From an uncultured Nitrospiraceae bacterium (lineage in GTDB: Bacteria > Nitrospirota > Thermodesulfovibrionia > Thermodesulfovibrionales > SM23-35), in contig CAKZPA010000037.1 of the NCBI GenBank assembly GCA_937138415.1, forward strand, positions 1 through 64,000: a stretch of DNA of 64,000 nt. Direction: 5' to 3'. Below, one piece after another: positions 9,014 to 17,651 of the stretch (position 1 is the stretch's first letter; every line of letters starts with the position of its first letter). A program made the translations under genes and the position numbers. The notes beneath the pieces were generated by a model that saw only the letters and a program-made list of their open reading frames with translations, did no database searches and was not told the DNA's origin.

Positions 9014-9880
9014 TCATTTCCCTCCCGTTCCCTTCAGCACGTCCCTCAGCTCGTGTGCCTGGTATTCTTCCTGCCGAATCGTCAGATCGAGATTGACGAC
9101 CAGACCGGCGTGTTTCTGGAATTCGCTCTCCCGGATGAGCTTCCGATGTCTCCTCCACGACTTCAGGGCTTCGCCTTCCGCTCTTTCGATCGCTCCTCCG
9201 AACGCTTTCGGGATATCGATTTTGCCCGGCCTGAACTCGACCGCGATGCCGTTTTCGGCGATGTCTTCCGCAAAGTGGGCGAGCTGCTTCATTTTCTCCA
9301 TCGCCTGATCCATGAGATTCCAGGCGACAACTCCCTTTTTCTGATAGACCCACGAGCAGCCGATGTGCCGGAGCATTTCCTGGTACTTGCTCGTCACTTC
9401 CTTCTGCAATAAAGCGAGAAAGTCTTCCGGCAGTTCGCGCTCTCCCCCGGGCTGGCCCGCAGCCAGTTCCGGGCTCAATTTATCGAGAATCCGCTGGAAC
9501 TTCTTCGCGTGGTACGCCGACTCCCACGCTTCCCTCTCCAAAACCCGCTTTATGTGCGGGTCGTCGACCGCCGCCGCCTCCTTGCGATAGTGGGGGACGA
9601 GTTTCTCTTCGTAGTCGATATAGGACGCGAATATCGTCGATCTGTTGGTCGGATCGAAGGGATACGGCGCGGGCGTGAAATTGACGTCTCCGCCCAATCT
9701 CCCTATGATCATCCCGAGCCAGTGCATGTGCCACATCTCTTCGCGCGACCTCGAGATGAGGCTCGCGCCGAGAGGAGTGTCCTCGCCTTCCAGCCATCCA
9801 TGGACGAGATACCGAATGATGGCCGCGTGCTCGTCCGCGAGATCGCGGTTGAGCATGTCGATCAGTTCTGATTTCTTCAT
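9014..9880 (-). CDS. Two-domain ferritin-like (four-helix bundle) protein
   Basis: A 288-residue protein whose first half has ferritin/bacterioferritin-type metal ligands: DLADEHAAIIRYLVHG, then REEMWHMHWLGM, then AWESAYHAKKF. The second half looks like a further helical bundle with partly similar spacing (EVTSKYQEMLRHIG, MKQLAHFAEDIAE, LDLTIRQEEYQAHEL), suggesting a duplicated fold. The exact iron or oxidative-stress role is not assignable. It is monocistronic with a near-consensus promoter just upstream. No signal peptide, so cytoplasmic. Confidence 0.72.
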   Translation of the reverse strand: MKKSELIDMLNRDLADEHAAIIRYLVHGWLEGEDTPLGASLISRSREEMWHMHWLGMIIGRLGGDVNFTPAPYPFDPTNRSTIFASYIDYEEKLVPHYRKEAAAVDDPHIKRVLEREAWESAYHAKKFQRILDKLSPELAAGQPGGERELPEDFLALLQKEVTSKYQEMLRHIGCSWVYQKKGVVAWNLMDQAMEKMKQLAHFAEDIAENGIAVEFRPGKIDIPKAFGGAIERAEGEALKSWRRHRKLIRESEFQKHAGLVVNLDLTIRQEEYQAHELRDVLKGTGGK

Positions 9881-9916
9881 TGTGGCCTCCCTTCGTGCGG
9901 TTTCAGCGTGTGAATA

Positions 9917-9945
9917 ATATTATGGCATCATATAGTGTGAGTCAA
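9917..9945 (-). promoter_or_regulatory. Sigma70-type promoter of the ferritin-like gene
   Basis: On the minus strand TTGACT (9940-9945) and TAATAT (9917-9922) are 17 nt apart. The predicted start point lies about 30 nt before the ATG at 9880. Confidence 0.7.
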
Positions 9946-9988
9946 GGGCAATCGACTGACAGATGATTCTCTAACAGGAGAGGCACCG

Positions 9989-10870
9989 ATGGAGATCATT
10001 CCCGAACCTGAATGGGATGAACTCGTCACGAAAATCCAGACCCCCGGCAGCGTGACGATGCTCATCGGCGAGACCGACTCGGGGAAATCGTCGCTCGCGA
10101 AGTACCTCGTGCGGAGGCTCGTGATGCAAAGGAAGGCGGTCTGCTATGTCGATGCGGACGTCGGGCAGTCGTCGCTCGGTTTGCCCGGAACCATATCGCT
10201 GAACACGTTCAGGAACGAAGCCGACATCGCCCGCTTTGTCTTCGAGCGCATGTCTTTTGTCGGCACCATCAACCCGGCGACGAATATCGCCGGTATCACG
10301 GCGACCGTGAAACGAATGGTCGATGCGGCGAGGTCTTCCGTCGATATCGTCCTCATCGATACGTCAGGACTCGTCCACGGGGAAGCGGGGGAGCGGCTGA
10401 AGATCTCTAAGCTTCGGGCGGTGGCACCCGCTCATCTCGTCGCGATCCAAAAAGGGAGCGAACTCGAGCCCATCCTTCGACAATGTCCCGAAATGCGCGT
10501 TCACCGACTGAGCGTCTCGCGCCATATCGCACCGAGGCCAGTTGCACGGCGCGTCCAGTACCGGAGGAACAAATACCGCGACTACTTTCGTACAGCTCCA
10601 CTCCACGCGTGCGTCCTCTCGCCGCGCGAAGCGCCATTCGTCTACAGGAACGTGGCGTTCGCGATGAGGCGCTCGGCATTCAGGAGCGGCACCGTTATCG
10701 GACTCGACGCGCACGATCGGACGATCGCCTTGGGTATCCTCGAGGATGCATCCGACGATTCGATCACCTTCGCGTCACCGCTGCCGTCGACGAAGGGCGT
10801 GAGGACCGTCGTCTTCAGCGACATCGTATTCGACGACGAACGGGGGAACAACTTCGAACGATCGGCGTAA
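9989..10870 (+). CDS. Clp1/Grc3-like polynucleotide 5'-hydroxyl kinase
   Basis: A 293-residue P-loop protein. Walker A is GETDSGKSSLAKYL near residue 28; it is followed by YVDADVGQSSLGLPGTISL, the hallmark of the Clp1/Nol9/Grc3 kinase family (the lid and DxD/Q region). IDTSGLVHGEAG is the Walker B-side block. Relatives phosphorylate the 5'-hydroxyl ends of RNA or DNA in archaea and eukaryotes; bacterial members are little studied, so the substrate is inference. A good ribosome site (AGGAGAGGCACCG) fixes the start. It stands alone between the ferritin-like and yjbQ genes. Confidence 0.8.
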   Translation: MEIIPEPEWDELVTKIQTPGSVTMLIGETDSGKSSLAKYLVRRLVMQRKAVCYVDADVGQSSLGLPGTISLNTFRNEADIARFVFERMSFVGTINPATNIAGITATVKRMVDAARSSVDIVLIDTSGLVHGEAGERLKISKLRAVAPAHLVAIQKGSELEPILRQCPEMRVHRLSVSRHIAPRPVARRVQYRRNKYRDYFRTAPLHACVLSPREAPFVYRNVAFAMRRSAFRSGTVIGLDAHDRTIALGILEDASDDSITFASPLPSTKGVRTVVFSDIVFDDERGNNFERSA

Positions 10871-10990
10871 CTTTCTTCAGGCACATCTCTTCGTAAACCG
10901 AGAATCCAATTTGTGTAAAGCGATGCGTCCCTCCCGTGGCAGCCCTGAGCGGACCGGTTTGCGCTGACGATGCGGGAGAACGTGACCGAA

Positions 10991-11407
10991 TCAGTCCCCG
11001 ATGATTTTTACGAGGACCCTCTTCTTTCTCCGGCCGTCGAACTCACCGTAAAAGATCTGTTCCCACGGACCGAAATCGAGCTTTCCGTTGGTCACGGCGA
11101 CCACGACTTCCCTGCCCATGATCTGCCGCTTCAGGTGGGCATCGGCATTGTCCTCGCCGACATTGTGACGATACTGCGAAACCGGCTCATGCGGCGCGAG
11201 CTTCTCGAGCCACACCTCGTAGTCGCGGTGAAGCCCCGGCTCGTCATCGTTAATGAAGACGGACGCGGTGATATGCATCGCGTTGACGAGAACGATACCT
11301 TCCCTGATGGCACTCTCCCTCAGGCACTGTTCGACGTGCGGCGTAATATTGATAAATGCGCGGCGTGTCGGCACCTCGAACCACAGCTCTTTGCGATAGC
11401 TCTTCAT
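10991..11407 (-). CDS. YjbQ/UPF0047 family protein
   Basis: A 138-residue protein of the secondary thiamine-phosphate synthase/YjbQ family. Typical blocks are [48 protein letters not shown] and [16 protein letters not shown]. Conserved His residues would bind metal. A weak thiamine-phosphate synthase activity has been described for E. coli YjbQ; the physiological role is uncertain. It converges with the kinase gene. The 280 bp between it and the HD-GYP gene stop (11408-11686) shows no supported feature. Confidence 0.88.
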   Translation of the reverse strand: MKSYRKELWFEVPTRRAFINITPHVEQCLRESAIREGIVLVNAMHITASVFINDDEPGLHRDYEVWLEKLAPHEPVSQYRHNVGEDNADAHLKRQIMGREVVVAVTNGKLDFGPWEQIFYGEFDGRRKKRVLVKIIGD

Positions 11408-11686
11408 AAAAGCCCCCTTGATCGAAGAGACGTTGACCGATACAGCACGTAGAGACTGGAGTTGCCTCTATCACACGCTCCTCTGACGTATCCGAGAGTC
11501 TTCGGAATGTCCGTGCCGACCTCTTCATCGAAGCCTCGCGCGGTCGATTCTCGTTGTCATCGGCGACGCACTCGGGCTACCCCTCCATCCGAAGAATCGC
11601 GCAGGCATTGCGCTCGTTCCCACGCGGTCGCTCCCGGCGTTGGTGCGAATGCCTTCGCCATACGTTTAAACCCCTGCACAGCATTT

Positions 11687-13117
11687 TTAGAGGAAATATT
11701 CGGCGAGGTTGATTCTGTATTTATTCGGATCGAGCGTCGTCACGATCGAGCGGAGGTAGTTTCCGTGGGGGTCCTTTTCCGTGAGACTCACGACGGGTCC
11801 CTTCTCGAGGCGATTGCCGCTTCGGTCGACGATGATGAGCACCCGCGGCCTGTCGAGAAACACAGTATCGCTCTCGTACACGAGCCCCAGTTCTCGCGTA
11901 TTCAGCATGACGAGTGCGCCGATCGGATAGATGCCGACCATATTGGTGAAGAATTTGAAGAGCAGAGGGTCGAGCTGTTTCCCCGCCCTCTCCATCATGA
12001 TACTGAGAGCCTTGTCGGGCGCCAACGGGATCCGCGAGTACACGCGTGCGGAGGTCATCGCGTCGTACTGGTCGACGATGCAGACGATCCTCGAGTAGAG
12101 GTCGAGATCACCGTAACGCCTCACTCGCGGATAACCCGAGAGGTCATAGTTCATGTGGTGCTCGAACGCGACGATCGACGACCTGATGGCGGTCGGGTCG
12201 AGTCCGCGCAGCTTCAGGAGGGCCCGAACGCCCCATATCGGATGGCGCTTGACGATCTTCCACTCCTCTTCCGTGAAGCTCGTCGCCTTATTGAGGATCT
12301 CGCTCGGCACTTCGATCTTGCCGATATCGTGGAAGAGCGCGACGAGGCCCAGCTCCGTCAGCATTTTTTTGTTCAGACCGAGCCGCTGTCCGAGCGCAAC
12401 GGACAGGATGCTCACGTTAACGGAGTGGTGGTACGTATACTCGTCGTAGTCTTTGATCGCCGTCATTCCGATGAGGAGACTTTCCTCTTCGAGAAGGTGG
12501 TCCACCATGGACTCGACGATGCGTTTCGCCTTCCTGATGTTCACTTTTTCCCCGGACTTGATCTTGGTCATCACGCCCTTCGAGAAGGAGACGGCGTTGT
12601 AGTACACTTTCTTGACCACTTTCCTCGTGTCGTCGCGTTCACCCTCCGCGATCTTCTTCAGGATATCCACCCGAATCCTTTCCAGCGGGGACACGTGGTC
12701 CCTCAGTGCGTCAAAGGGGGCGGAGGAGAATCCGGCAGCGAGAAACCCCTTGAGGAAGGCCTGGACATCGGACGGTCTGAGGCCCGGCAGGAACACGACG
12801 GTGCCGATCTCGCGCTTCTTGAACTCCCGGGCGAGGTAGTCGAAGTTCAGCAGATATTCGAGGGCATACCGGATGCGAACGTCGTTGCAGTAAAAATATT
12901 CCCCGACCAGCTGGAGGGTCAGCGACCCGTCACGCGCCATCAGCGGGTTGAGGAGAGCGAGGAACCTATCGATCGCCGTCGTCACGGCAACGTTGCCCGG
13001 ATTGTGAATCTGCGCGTTCCGGAGAATAACGGACAGCTGGTTGATGATGTCCTGCGCGCTGCGCAGGGTTTCCTGGTCCTCTCTACTGATCACCTTCGAG
13101 TTTCCTGACTGCCACAT
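11687..13117 (-). CDS. HD-GYP domain protein (probable c-di-GMP phosphodiesterase)
   Basis: About 476 residues. The N-terminal half is an alpha-helical region without a recognised name. The C-terminal half is an HD-GYP domain: HHSVNVSILSVALG, FHDIGKIEVPSEILNK, and IVAFEHHMNYDLSGYPR. HD-GYP enzymes hydrolyse c-di-GMP. The usual GYP triad appears here as LSGYP, so catalysis is plausible. The start is uncertain: ATG at 13117 (35-bp overlap with the HEAT gene) or GTG at 13093 (11-bp overlap, preceded by AGGA). The longer track start is a shadow of the HEAT gene. No receiver or membrane domain. Confidence 0.88.
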   Translation of the reverse strand: MWQSGNSKVISREDQETLRSAQDIINQLSVILRNAQIHNPGNVAVTTAIDRFLALLNPLMARDGSLTLQLVGEYFYCNDVRIRYALEYLLNFDYLAREFKKREIGTVVFLPGLRPSDVQAFLKGFLAAGFSSAPFDALRDHVSPLERIRVDILKKIAEGERDDTRKVVKKVYYNAVSFSKGVMTKIKSGEKVNIRKAKRIVESMVDHLLEEESLLIGMTAIKDYDEYTYHHSVNVSILSVALGQRLGLNKKMLTELGLVALFHDIGKIEVPSEILNKATSFTEEEWKIVKRHPIWGVRALLKLRGLDPTAIRSSIVAFEHHMNYDLSGYPRVRRYGDLDLYSRIVCIVDQYDAMTSARVYSRIPLAPDKALSIMMERAGKQLDPLLFKFFTNMVGIYPIGALVMLNTRELGLVYESDTVFLDRPRVLIIVDRSGNRLEKGPVVSLTEKDPHGNYLRSIVTTLDPNKYRINLAEYFL

Positions 13118-14732
13118 GGACAAAATCCCGCAGGAAGTCGCCGCACGAATCCCCCACGGACCGAAGCACAGGGATCGCGTCTTTTCGACCGAGGAGCCCG
13201 AGGGCGTACGCGGCGCACGCACGGTTTTCCTCGTTCCGGGCCCGGTTGAAAAGCGCCTTTTTCCTGAGCGTCTCGAGGAGGAACTCGAAGACGGCCTGGT
13301 CCTTCCACCGCGAGAGAACTTCAAAGAAGGCTTTCTTTTCGTCGAACTCCCGATCCCTGAATTCCTTATTCGAGGCCTTCTCGAGGATGATCTTCTTCGC
13401 GACCTCCGTCCCCATCGTTCCGAACGCCCTCGCGCCCGCGATGCGAACCTCTCCATTCTCGTCGTCGAGGCACTCCCTCAGCGTCTGCACCACGTCGTGG
13501 CTGCCAATGTCACCGAGCGCCTTGATCGCTTCTTTCCGCACCCGTAAGTCGCTGTGCCTGACCGCCCGGAGGAGATGCTCGGTCGCGCGACGGTCCGCGA
13601 TTTTGCGGAGCACGTAAATAATGTTCCGCACGAGATACCATCTCTCGTCGTTGAGCCCCTTCGCGATCGCGTGGATGTCTTTTTTGCCGAGCGCGATCAG
13701 CGCATCGATGATGTACTTGCGTGCCCGGACGGTCTTCAATTCTCCGAGCACGTGGATGAGCGACGGTATCGCGTTCTTGTCGAGGAAGCCGACGAACTGC
13801 CCGAACGCGCCAGTGTCTATTTCCAATCCGACGTCGAGGACGTGGGCGAGACACGCGATAACCCTCTCCTGCCCCAACTCGTAGCGGAGCATCGTGAAGT
13901 AATCCTTCCCGCCTTCCTTGAGGGACGGCTCCTGCATAACGTGCTGGGCTCGATGCAGAATGTGCACGATGAGGGCGATGTCGCCCCTCCGCGCGCAGTA
14001 GTGCACCGCCTCTCTGATGAGCTGAAAAATTTCCTCGATTTCGGCCTGCTTCTCCGACAGGTAGATGAGTTCAAAGAGGATGACGACGAGCTTCTCGATT
14101 TTGCCCGCGGCATCCTTTTCGAGTTCCTTCACGAGCATCTGGAGGTCCCCGTCAGAAAGAGGCACGACGGCGGTGTCCGTCTTTTCGCCGCCCTGGAATC
14201 CATCCTTGTACGCTCGCAAAAGATCGTTCGGGTCGGTAAGCCGTTCCTTCAGCGTCTCCTCAGCCTTTCTTTCATACTCTTCCTCGTCGATATCGACGAG
14301 GAATGCCTCGTCGACGACGTAGTGGATGTTCTCGAAATCGCGCTCCCACAGCAGTGTCACGACATCGTCGTCGACCTGCTCCCGGTCGAACTCCTGCGCG
14401 ATGATCTTCAGGAATTCCTCGATTTCGTCGCGGTTGAGCCCCCTCCTGAAGGTCAGTTCCCGCACGCCATCCTTGAAGAAGAAGAGCGCGAAGTTGTCGT
14501 CCTTCTCGGGATTGGCGTAAATCTCTTCACCGTCGTGATGGATAGTGTTCTGTTTGATCGCGAGCGTCAACGCCTCGTGTTCCCCGAGATACCTCGAGAA
14601 ACGGGCGAACGTCTCGTCCACCGTCTTCAGATACATCGGATTGTTGTCGGGGTACATCCTCACGTTCTTCCTCGCCTTGATGAGTGTCTGGAGGATGTCC
14701 CTCGCTGTGAGACTTTCTCCTACCGGTTCCAT
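13083..14732 (-). CDS. HEAT-repeat protein
   Basis: A 549-residue cytoplasmic protein. The first 150 residues (ILQTLIKARKNVRMYPDNNPMY) are a helical domain also seen in proteins next to HD-GYP enzymes. The second half has HEAT repeats, for example LRVRKEAIKALGDIGSHDVVQTL and EVRIAGARAFGTMGTEVAKKI, a scaffold for protein contacts. No catalytic motif is seen. It overlaps the HD-GYP gene start, so the two are probably made together and may act as one signalling unit (inference). It follows the tatC-small-ORF pair on the same strand. Confidence 0.82.
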   Translation of the reverse strand: MEPVGESLTARDILQTLIKARKNVRMYPDNNPMYLKTVDETFARFSRYLGEHEALTLAIKQNTIHHDGEEIYANPEKDDNFALFFFKDGVRELTFRRGLNRDEIEEFLKIIAQEFDREQVDDDVVTLLWERDFENIHYVVDEAFLVDIDEEEYERKAEETLKERLTDPNDLLRAYKDGFQGGEKTDTAVVPLSDGDLQMLVKELEKDAAGKIEKLVVILFELIYLSEKQAEIEEIFQLIREAVHYCARRGDIALIVHILHRAQHVMQEPSLKEGGKDYFTMLRYELGQERVIACLAHVLDVGLEIDTGAFGQFVGFLDKNAIPSLIHVLGELKTVRARKYIIDALIALGKKDIHAIAKGLNDERWYLVRNIIYVLRKIADRRATEHLLRAVRHSDLRVRKEAIKALGDIGSHDVVQTLRECLDDENGEVRIAGARAFGTMGTEVAKKIILEKASNKEFRDREFDEKKAFFEVLSRWKDQAVFEFLLETLRKKALFNRARNEENRACAAYALGLLGRKDAIPVLRSVGDSCGDFLRDFVHVAVRKLEGDQ

Positions 14733-14766
14733 GTCGAAGCACGCACCCTTTTCCTACAGCCGGGAC

Positions 14767-15045
14767 TCATACGAGAAGGATCTTCCTCTCGCGCGCGAAA
14801 TTCTTCAGGATCATGAGCGCGGCATTGAGCCTCTGCAGTCGCGCGTTCCTGAACCGAATCGCGCGGGTATCGCCCTGCGGGAATTTCTCGCCCCGAATCT
14901 CGACCATTGCCCGCGAGATCTCCTGATAGAGACCTCTCAGCGCCTCGATCTCGAGGCCCTTCAGAAAGAGCGGGTTCACGACGACGTACCCCTCCGCGAT
15001 ATCGAAAGCGGTCGCTCTCAGGCTCTTCCCGCGGATCGTCGACAT
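14767..15045 (-). CDS. Hypothetical protein
   Basis: A 92-residue ORF whose ATG overlaps the tatC stop (TGATG), which supports real translation. The sequence is soluble and basic toward the C-terminus (FRNARLQRLNAALMILKNFARERKILLV), with no signal peptide or membrane segment. I do not recognise the family. It lies between tatC and the HEAT/HD-GYP pair; whether it belongs functionally to either is unknown. Confidence 0.7.
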   Translation of the reverse strand: MSTIRGKSLRATAFDIAEGYVVVNPLFLKGLEIEALRGLYQEISRAMVEIRGEKFPQGDTRAIRFRNARLQRLNAALMILKNFARERKILLV

Positions 15046-15827
15046 CAGTGCACCGCCGGCCTGACGAAAATCTTCGAGACGAGGATACCGACCTCGTAGA
15101 GAACGATCATCGGTATCGCCATGAGCGTCTGGTTGAACACGTCGGGGGTCGGCGTGAGAATCGCGGCAATGACGAAAGCGACGAGGATCGCATACTTACG
15201 GTATCGTGCGAGCCACTGCGGCGTGACAAATCCCATCTTCGTGAAGAAGAGAATGATGATCGGAAGCTCGAAGACGGCGCCGAACGCGAGGACGAACTTG
15301 AGGCAAAAGTCGACGTACTGACCGACCGATAACATCGGCATCATGAAATCGCCCACCTTGTAGGTGAGGAGAAACCCCATGGCGAAAGGGAGAACGACGA
15401 AGAAACAGAAGGCGCTCCCGAGGAGAAACAGTCCGGTGGCGATGAGCACGAATGGAACGACGTACTTCTTTTCGTGCGCGTGGAGGCCCGGCGATACGAA
15501 GCTCCACAACTGATGGAAGACGACCGGCAACGCGAGGATGAGGGCCGCGACCATCGATATTTTCATGTTCATCCAGAAGCCCTCGGTCGGCGACAGGAAA
15601 ACGAGCTTCGTCATCTGCAGTTTATCCTGAAACACGTAGTGCATGTACATCTCTCTCACGGAAAAATCGAGCGTGTAGCGGAGCGGAAACATGAGGAACC
15701 CGAGGATTTCTTCGGAAAAGTTGAAGGTGATGACGAACGTCACACACAACGCGACGAGCGAGACGACGATCTTCTTCCTCAAATCGCCGAGGTGCTCCAT
15801 GAACGTCATCATCTTCTGGTTCGTCAT
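15045..15827 (-). CDS. tatC: Sec-independent protein translocase TatC
   Basis: A 260-residue protein with six hydrophobic segments and the TatC hallmarks: MTFMEHLGDLRKKIVVSLV at the N-terminus and SPTEGFWMNMKISMVAALILALPVVFHQLW in the middle (read in two parts), with FELPIIILFFTKMGFV further on. TatC recognises twin-arginine signal peptides. It follows the tatA/B-like gene by about 114 bp and is coupled to the next small ORF. Standard length. Confidence 0.95.
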   Translation of the reverse strand: MTNQKMMTFMEHLGDLRKKIVVSLVALCVTFVITFNFSEEILGFLMFPLRYTLDFSVREMYMHYVFQDKLQMTKLVFLSPTEGFWMNMKISMVAALILALPVVFHQLWSFVSPGLHAHEKKYVVPFVLIATGLFLLGSAFCFFVVLPFAMGFLLTYKVGDFMMPMLSVGQYVDFCLKFVLAFGAVFELPIIILFFTKMGFVTPQWLARYRKYAILVAFVIAAILTPTPDVFNQTLMAIPMIVLYEVGILVSKIFVRPAVH

Positions 15828-15941
15828 GCTAACCCTCCGCTCATCATACCGACCGATTGTGTGTGATTGCCGAATGGGTGTGGTTTAGCGTCATGCCGGG
15901 ACTACAGATATCTCCCGGGGTATCGGAGTGGACGCGACCGC

Positions 15942-16319
15942 TTACGTCTCTTTCCCCGATCGAGCATGATCCTGAATTTCTTTGGAGGCATCATCCAGCG
16001 ATGTGGCGATATCGTCGGATGCAGTCTCGACGTGCTCCCTGACTTCTTGCACCGTGCTTTCGACCGTCTTTTCGGCCGTTTTCACTTCCCTTTCGATCTG
16101 TCTCCTCACGTCGGTGACCGCGCCCCGTACCTCCGAGGAGACCTCCTTGACGTCCTTCAGCTCGTCCTCCACGGACTCCTTGACATCCTGCAGCGCCCTC
16201 TTCAGCTCCCCGAGACCTTTGCCGAGTGTCCTCCCGAGCTCGGGCAGCTTCTTCGGCCCGAAGACGAGGAGCGCCACGATAAAAATGACGATGAGTTCCG
16301 GCATCCCGACATCGAACAT
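15942..16319 (-). CDS. Twin-arginine translocase subunit TatA/TatB
   Basis: A 125-residue protein: one N-terminal membrane helix beginning MFDVGMPELIVIFIVALLVF, the FGPKKLPELGRTLGKGLGE hinge and amphipathic helix, then a long acidic, coiled-coil-like tail. The Glu near residue 8 and long tail favour TatB, but only one such gene is near tatC, so it may serve both functions. It starts 8 bp after the beta-barrel gene stop and precedes tatC. Confidence 0.9.
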   Translation of the reverse strand: MFDVGMPELIVIFIVALLVFGPKKLPELGRTLGKGLGELKRALQDVKESVEDELKDVKEVSSEVRGAVTDVRRQIEREVKTAEKTVESTVQEVREHVETASDDIATSLDDASKEIQDHARSGKET

Positions 16320-16326
16320 CCGTCAG

Positions 16327-17109
16327 CTATTCCTCCTCGTAAATTTTCTTGATCTTTTTCTTTTCCTTCGGTGCCAGAAATGTCGCCGAGAACATGACGC
16401 GAGTCTCCGGTTCTCTGTTCTTCAGGTCGAACCCGACGCCGAACGTCGTGTAGATCAGATCTGCTGTTTTCACCCGGTACCCCAGGCGTGCCTCGACAAG
16501 GTCGATCTTTTCCGATTCGTGACTTTTCCTGCAGTAGAGCTCCGCGAGAAATTTGAAGTTGTGGGCAGCCGCAAAGTCAAGACCGACGAGGAATGCCACC
16601 TCCTCATCCAGATGTTTCTTCCCCGCCTCCGTGTAGAACAAATTCACATGGCCATTGATTGGTCCCACTTTCTTGCTCGCGATGAAACCGCCGCCGTAAC
16701 GACCGTTCGTCGTTACGTGCTCTGCGCCGGAAGGCACGGACGCGGCGAGGAGGAAAGCGAGCGACGGCCTGTACGTGCTCTCGTTGACAAACCGGTGCTT
16801 TAGACCGACGGCTGCATCTTCGAAACCGTCGCGCATATCGCCGCCGAAGTCGTACGGGAGCGTCATGATAAGCTCGACGCTGTCGGTCAAGCCGAATGAC
16901 GCTTTGACGAGAGCACGGTAGTAGTCTGGATCGATCGAGAGGTCAGCGCCTGCCGAGAGAGCAGCTTTCCCCCTGGGCAGGCTGTTTGCGCTGAACGTCG
17001 TGAAGACACCGTACGGGTCGACGGGCTGAAGACCTTTTATCTCGAATCCATGTGCGATATGGGAAGTGAGGAGGAGTGAAAAAATCAAGGAGAATAGGCA
17101 TTTTTTCAT
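16327..17109 (-). CDS. Predicted outer-membrane beta-barrel protein (transporter-like)
   Basis: About 260 residues from the ATG at 17109, chosen because MKKCLFSLIFSLLLTSHIAHG is a clear signal peptide; the track start is 34 codons upstream. The mature part has alternating hydrophobic strands rich in aromatic and Gly residues (SVELIMTLPYDFGGDMRDGFEDAAVGLKHRF) and ends in short charged Lys/Glu repeats. The fold resembles the phenol-degradation-operon type porins (PF13557-like); substrate unknown. The C-terminus (KKIKKIYEEE) is unusual because it does not end in an aromatic residue. Confidence 0.62.
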   Translation of the reverse strand: MKKCLFSLIFSLLLTSHIAHGFEIKGLQPVDPYGVFTTFSANSLPRGKAALSAGADLSIDPDYYRALVKASFGLTDSVELIMTLPYDFGGDMRDGFEDAAVGLKHRFVNESTYRPSLAFLLAASVPSGAEHVTTNGRYGGGFIASKKVGPINGHVNLFYTEAGKKHLDEEVAFLVGLDFAAAHNFKFLAELYCRKSHESEKIDLVEARLGYRVKTADLIYTTFGVGFDLKNREPETRVMFSATFLAPKEKKKIKKIYEEE

Positions 17110-17171
17110 GGTTAAACATAGCAGAAAAAACTGAGGGGTGTCAACGGACGGTGCGCGACACCGGCGCTTCG

Positions 17172-17201
17172 TTGACAAAGCTCGAAAGTCGCAAATATAA
17201 T
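17172..17201 (+). promoter_or_regulatory. Near-consensus sigma70-type promoter of trxA
   Basis: TTGACA (17172-17177) and TATAAT (17196-17201), both full consensus, with an 18-nt spacer. It drives trxA, whose ATG is about 48 nt downstream with a proper ribosome site. Confidence 0.8.
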
Positions 17202-17249
17202 TATCAAACACAATTCTTTATCACATCGGACAGACATGAGGAGGTCAGA

Positions 17250-17582
17250 ATGGCGGAAGGTGTTTTCGAAGCGACGACCGCGAACTGGGATACCGAGGTC
17301 CTGAAAGAAAAGGGACTTGTGATGATCGACTTCTGGGCAGCATGGTGCGGACCCTGTCGGATGATATCGCCGACCGTCGAGGAACTGGCCAAAGAATACA
17401 GTGGGAGAATCAAGGTCTTCAAACTTAACACCGATGAGAATTCGGAGATCGCGAGCAGGTATAAGATCATGGGAATCCCCACAATCATGTTCTTCCGTGA
17501 CGGGGTGAAGCTCGATCAGATCGTCGGAGTCGTTCCGAAACAGCAGCTCAAAGCAAAGTTGGACGCGCTCCTTGCCGGATGA
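17250..17582 (+). CDS. trxA: Thioredoxin
   Basis: A 110-residue thioredoxin with the WCGPC active site at residues 32-36 and the cis-proline in MGIPTIMFF. It reduces protein disulfides in the cytoplasm using thioredoxin reductase, which is not in the window. The start MAEGVFEAT follows GAGGAGGTCAGA; the upstream extension in the track includes the promoter and is not translated. Followed by ffh after about 70 bp. Confidence 0.95.
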   Translation: MAEGVFEATTANWDTEVLKEKGLVMIDFWAAWCGPCRMISPTVEELAKEYSGRIKVFKLNTDENSEIASRYKIMGIPTIMFFRDGVKLDQIVGVVPKQQLKAKLDALLAG

Positions 17583-17651
17583 CGCGGGGTGGATGCGCCC
17601 GGCACGCACCCGCCGCGAGGGCGGTGAGAGAACGGCGCATCGCTTCCTTCC

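Noticed and set aside
11462-13108. 548-residue plus-strand ORF
   Set aside because: Antisense of the HD-GYP gene; low-complexity composition.
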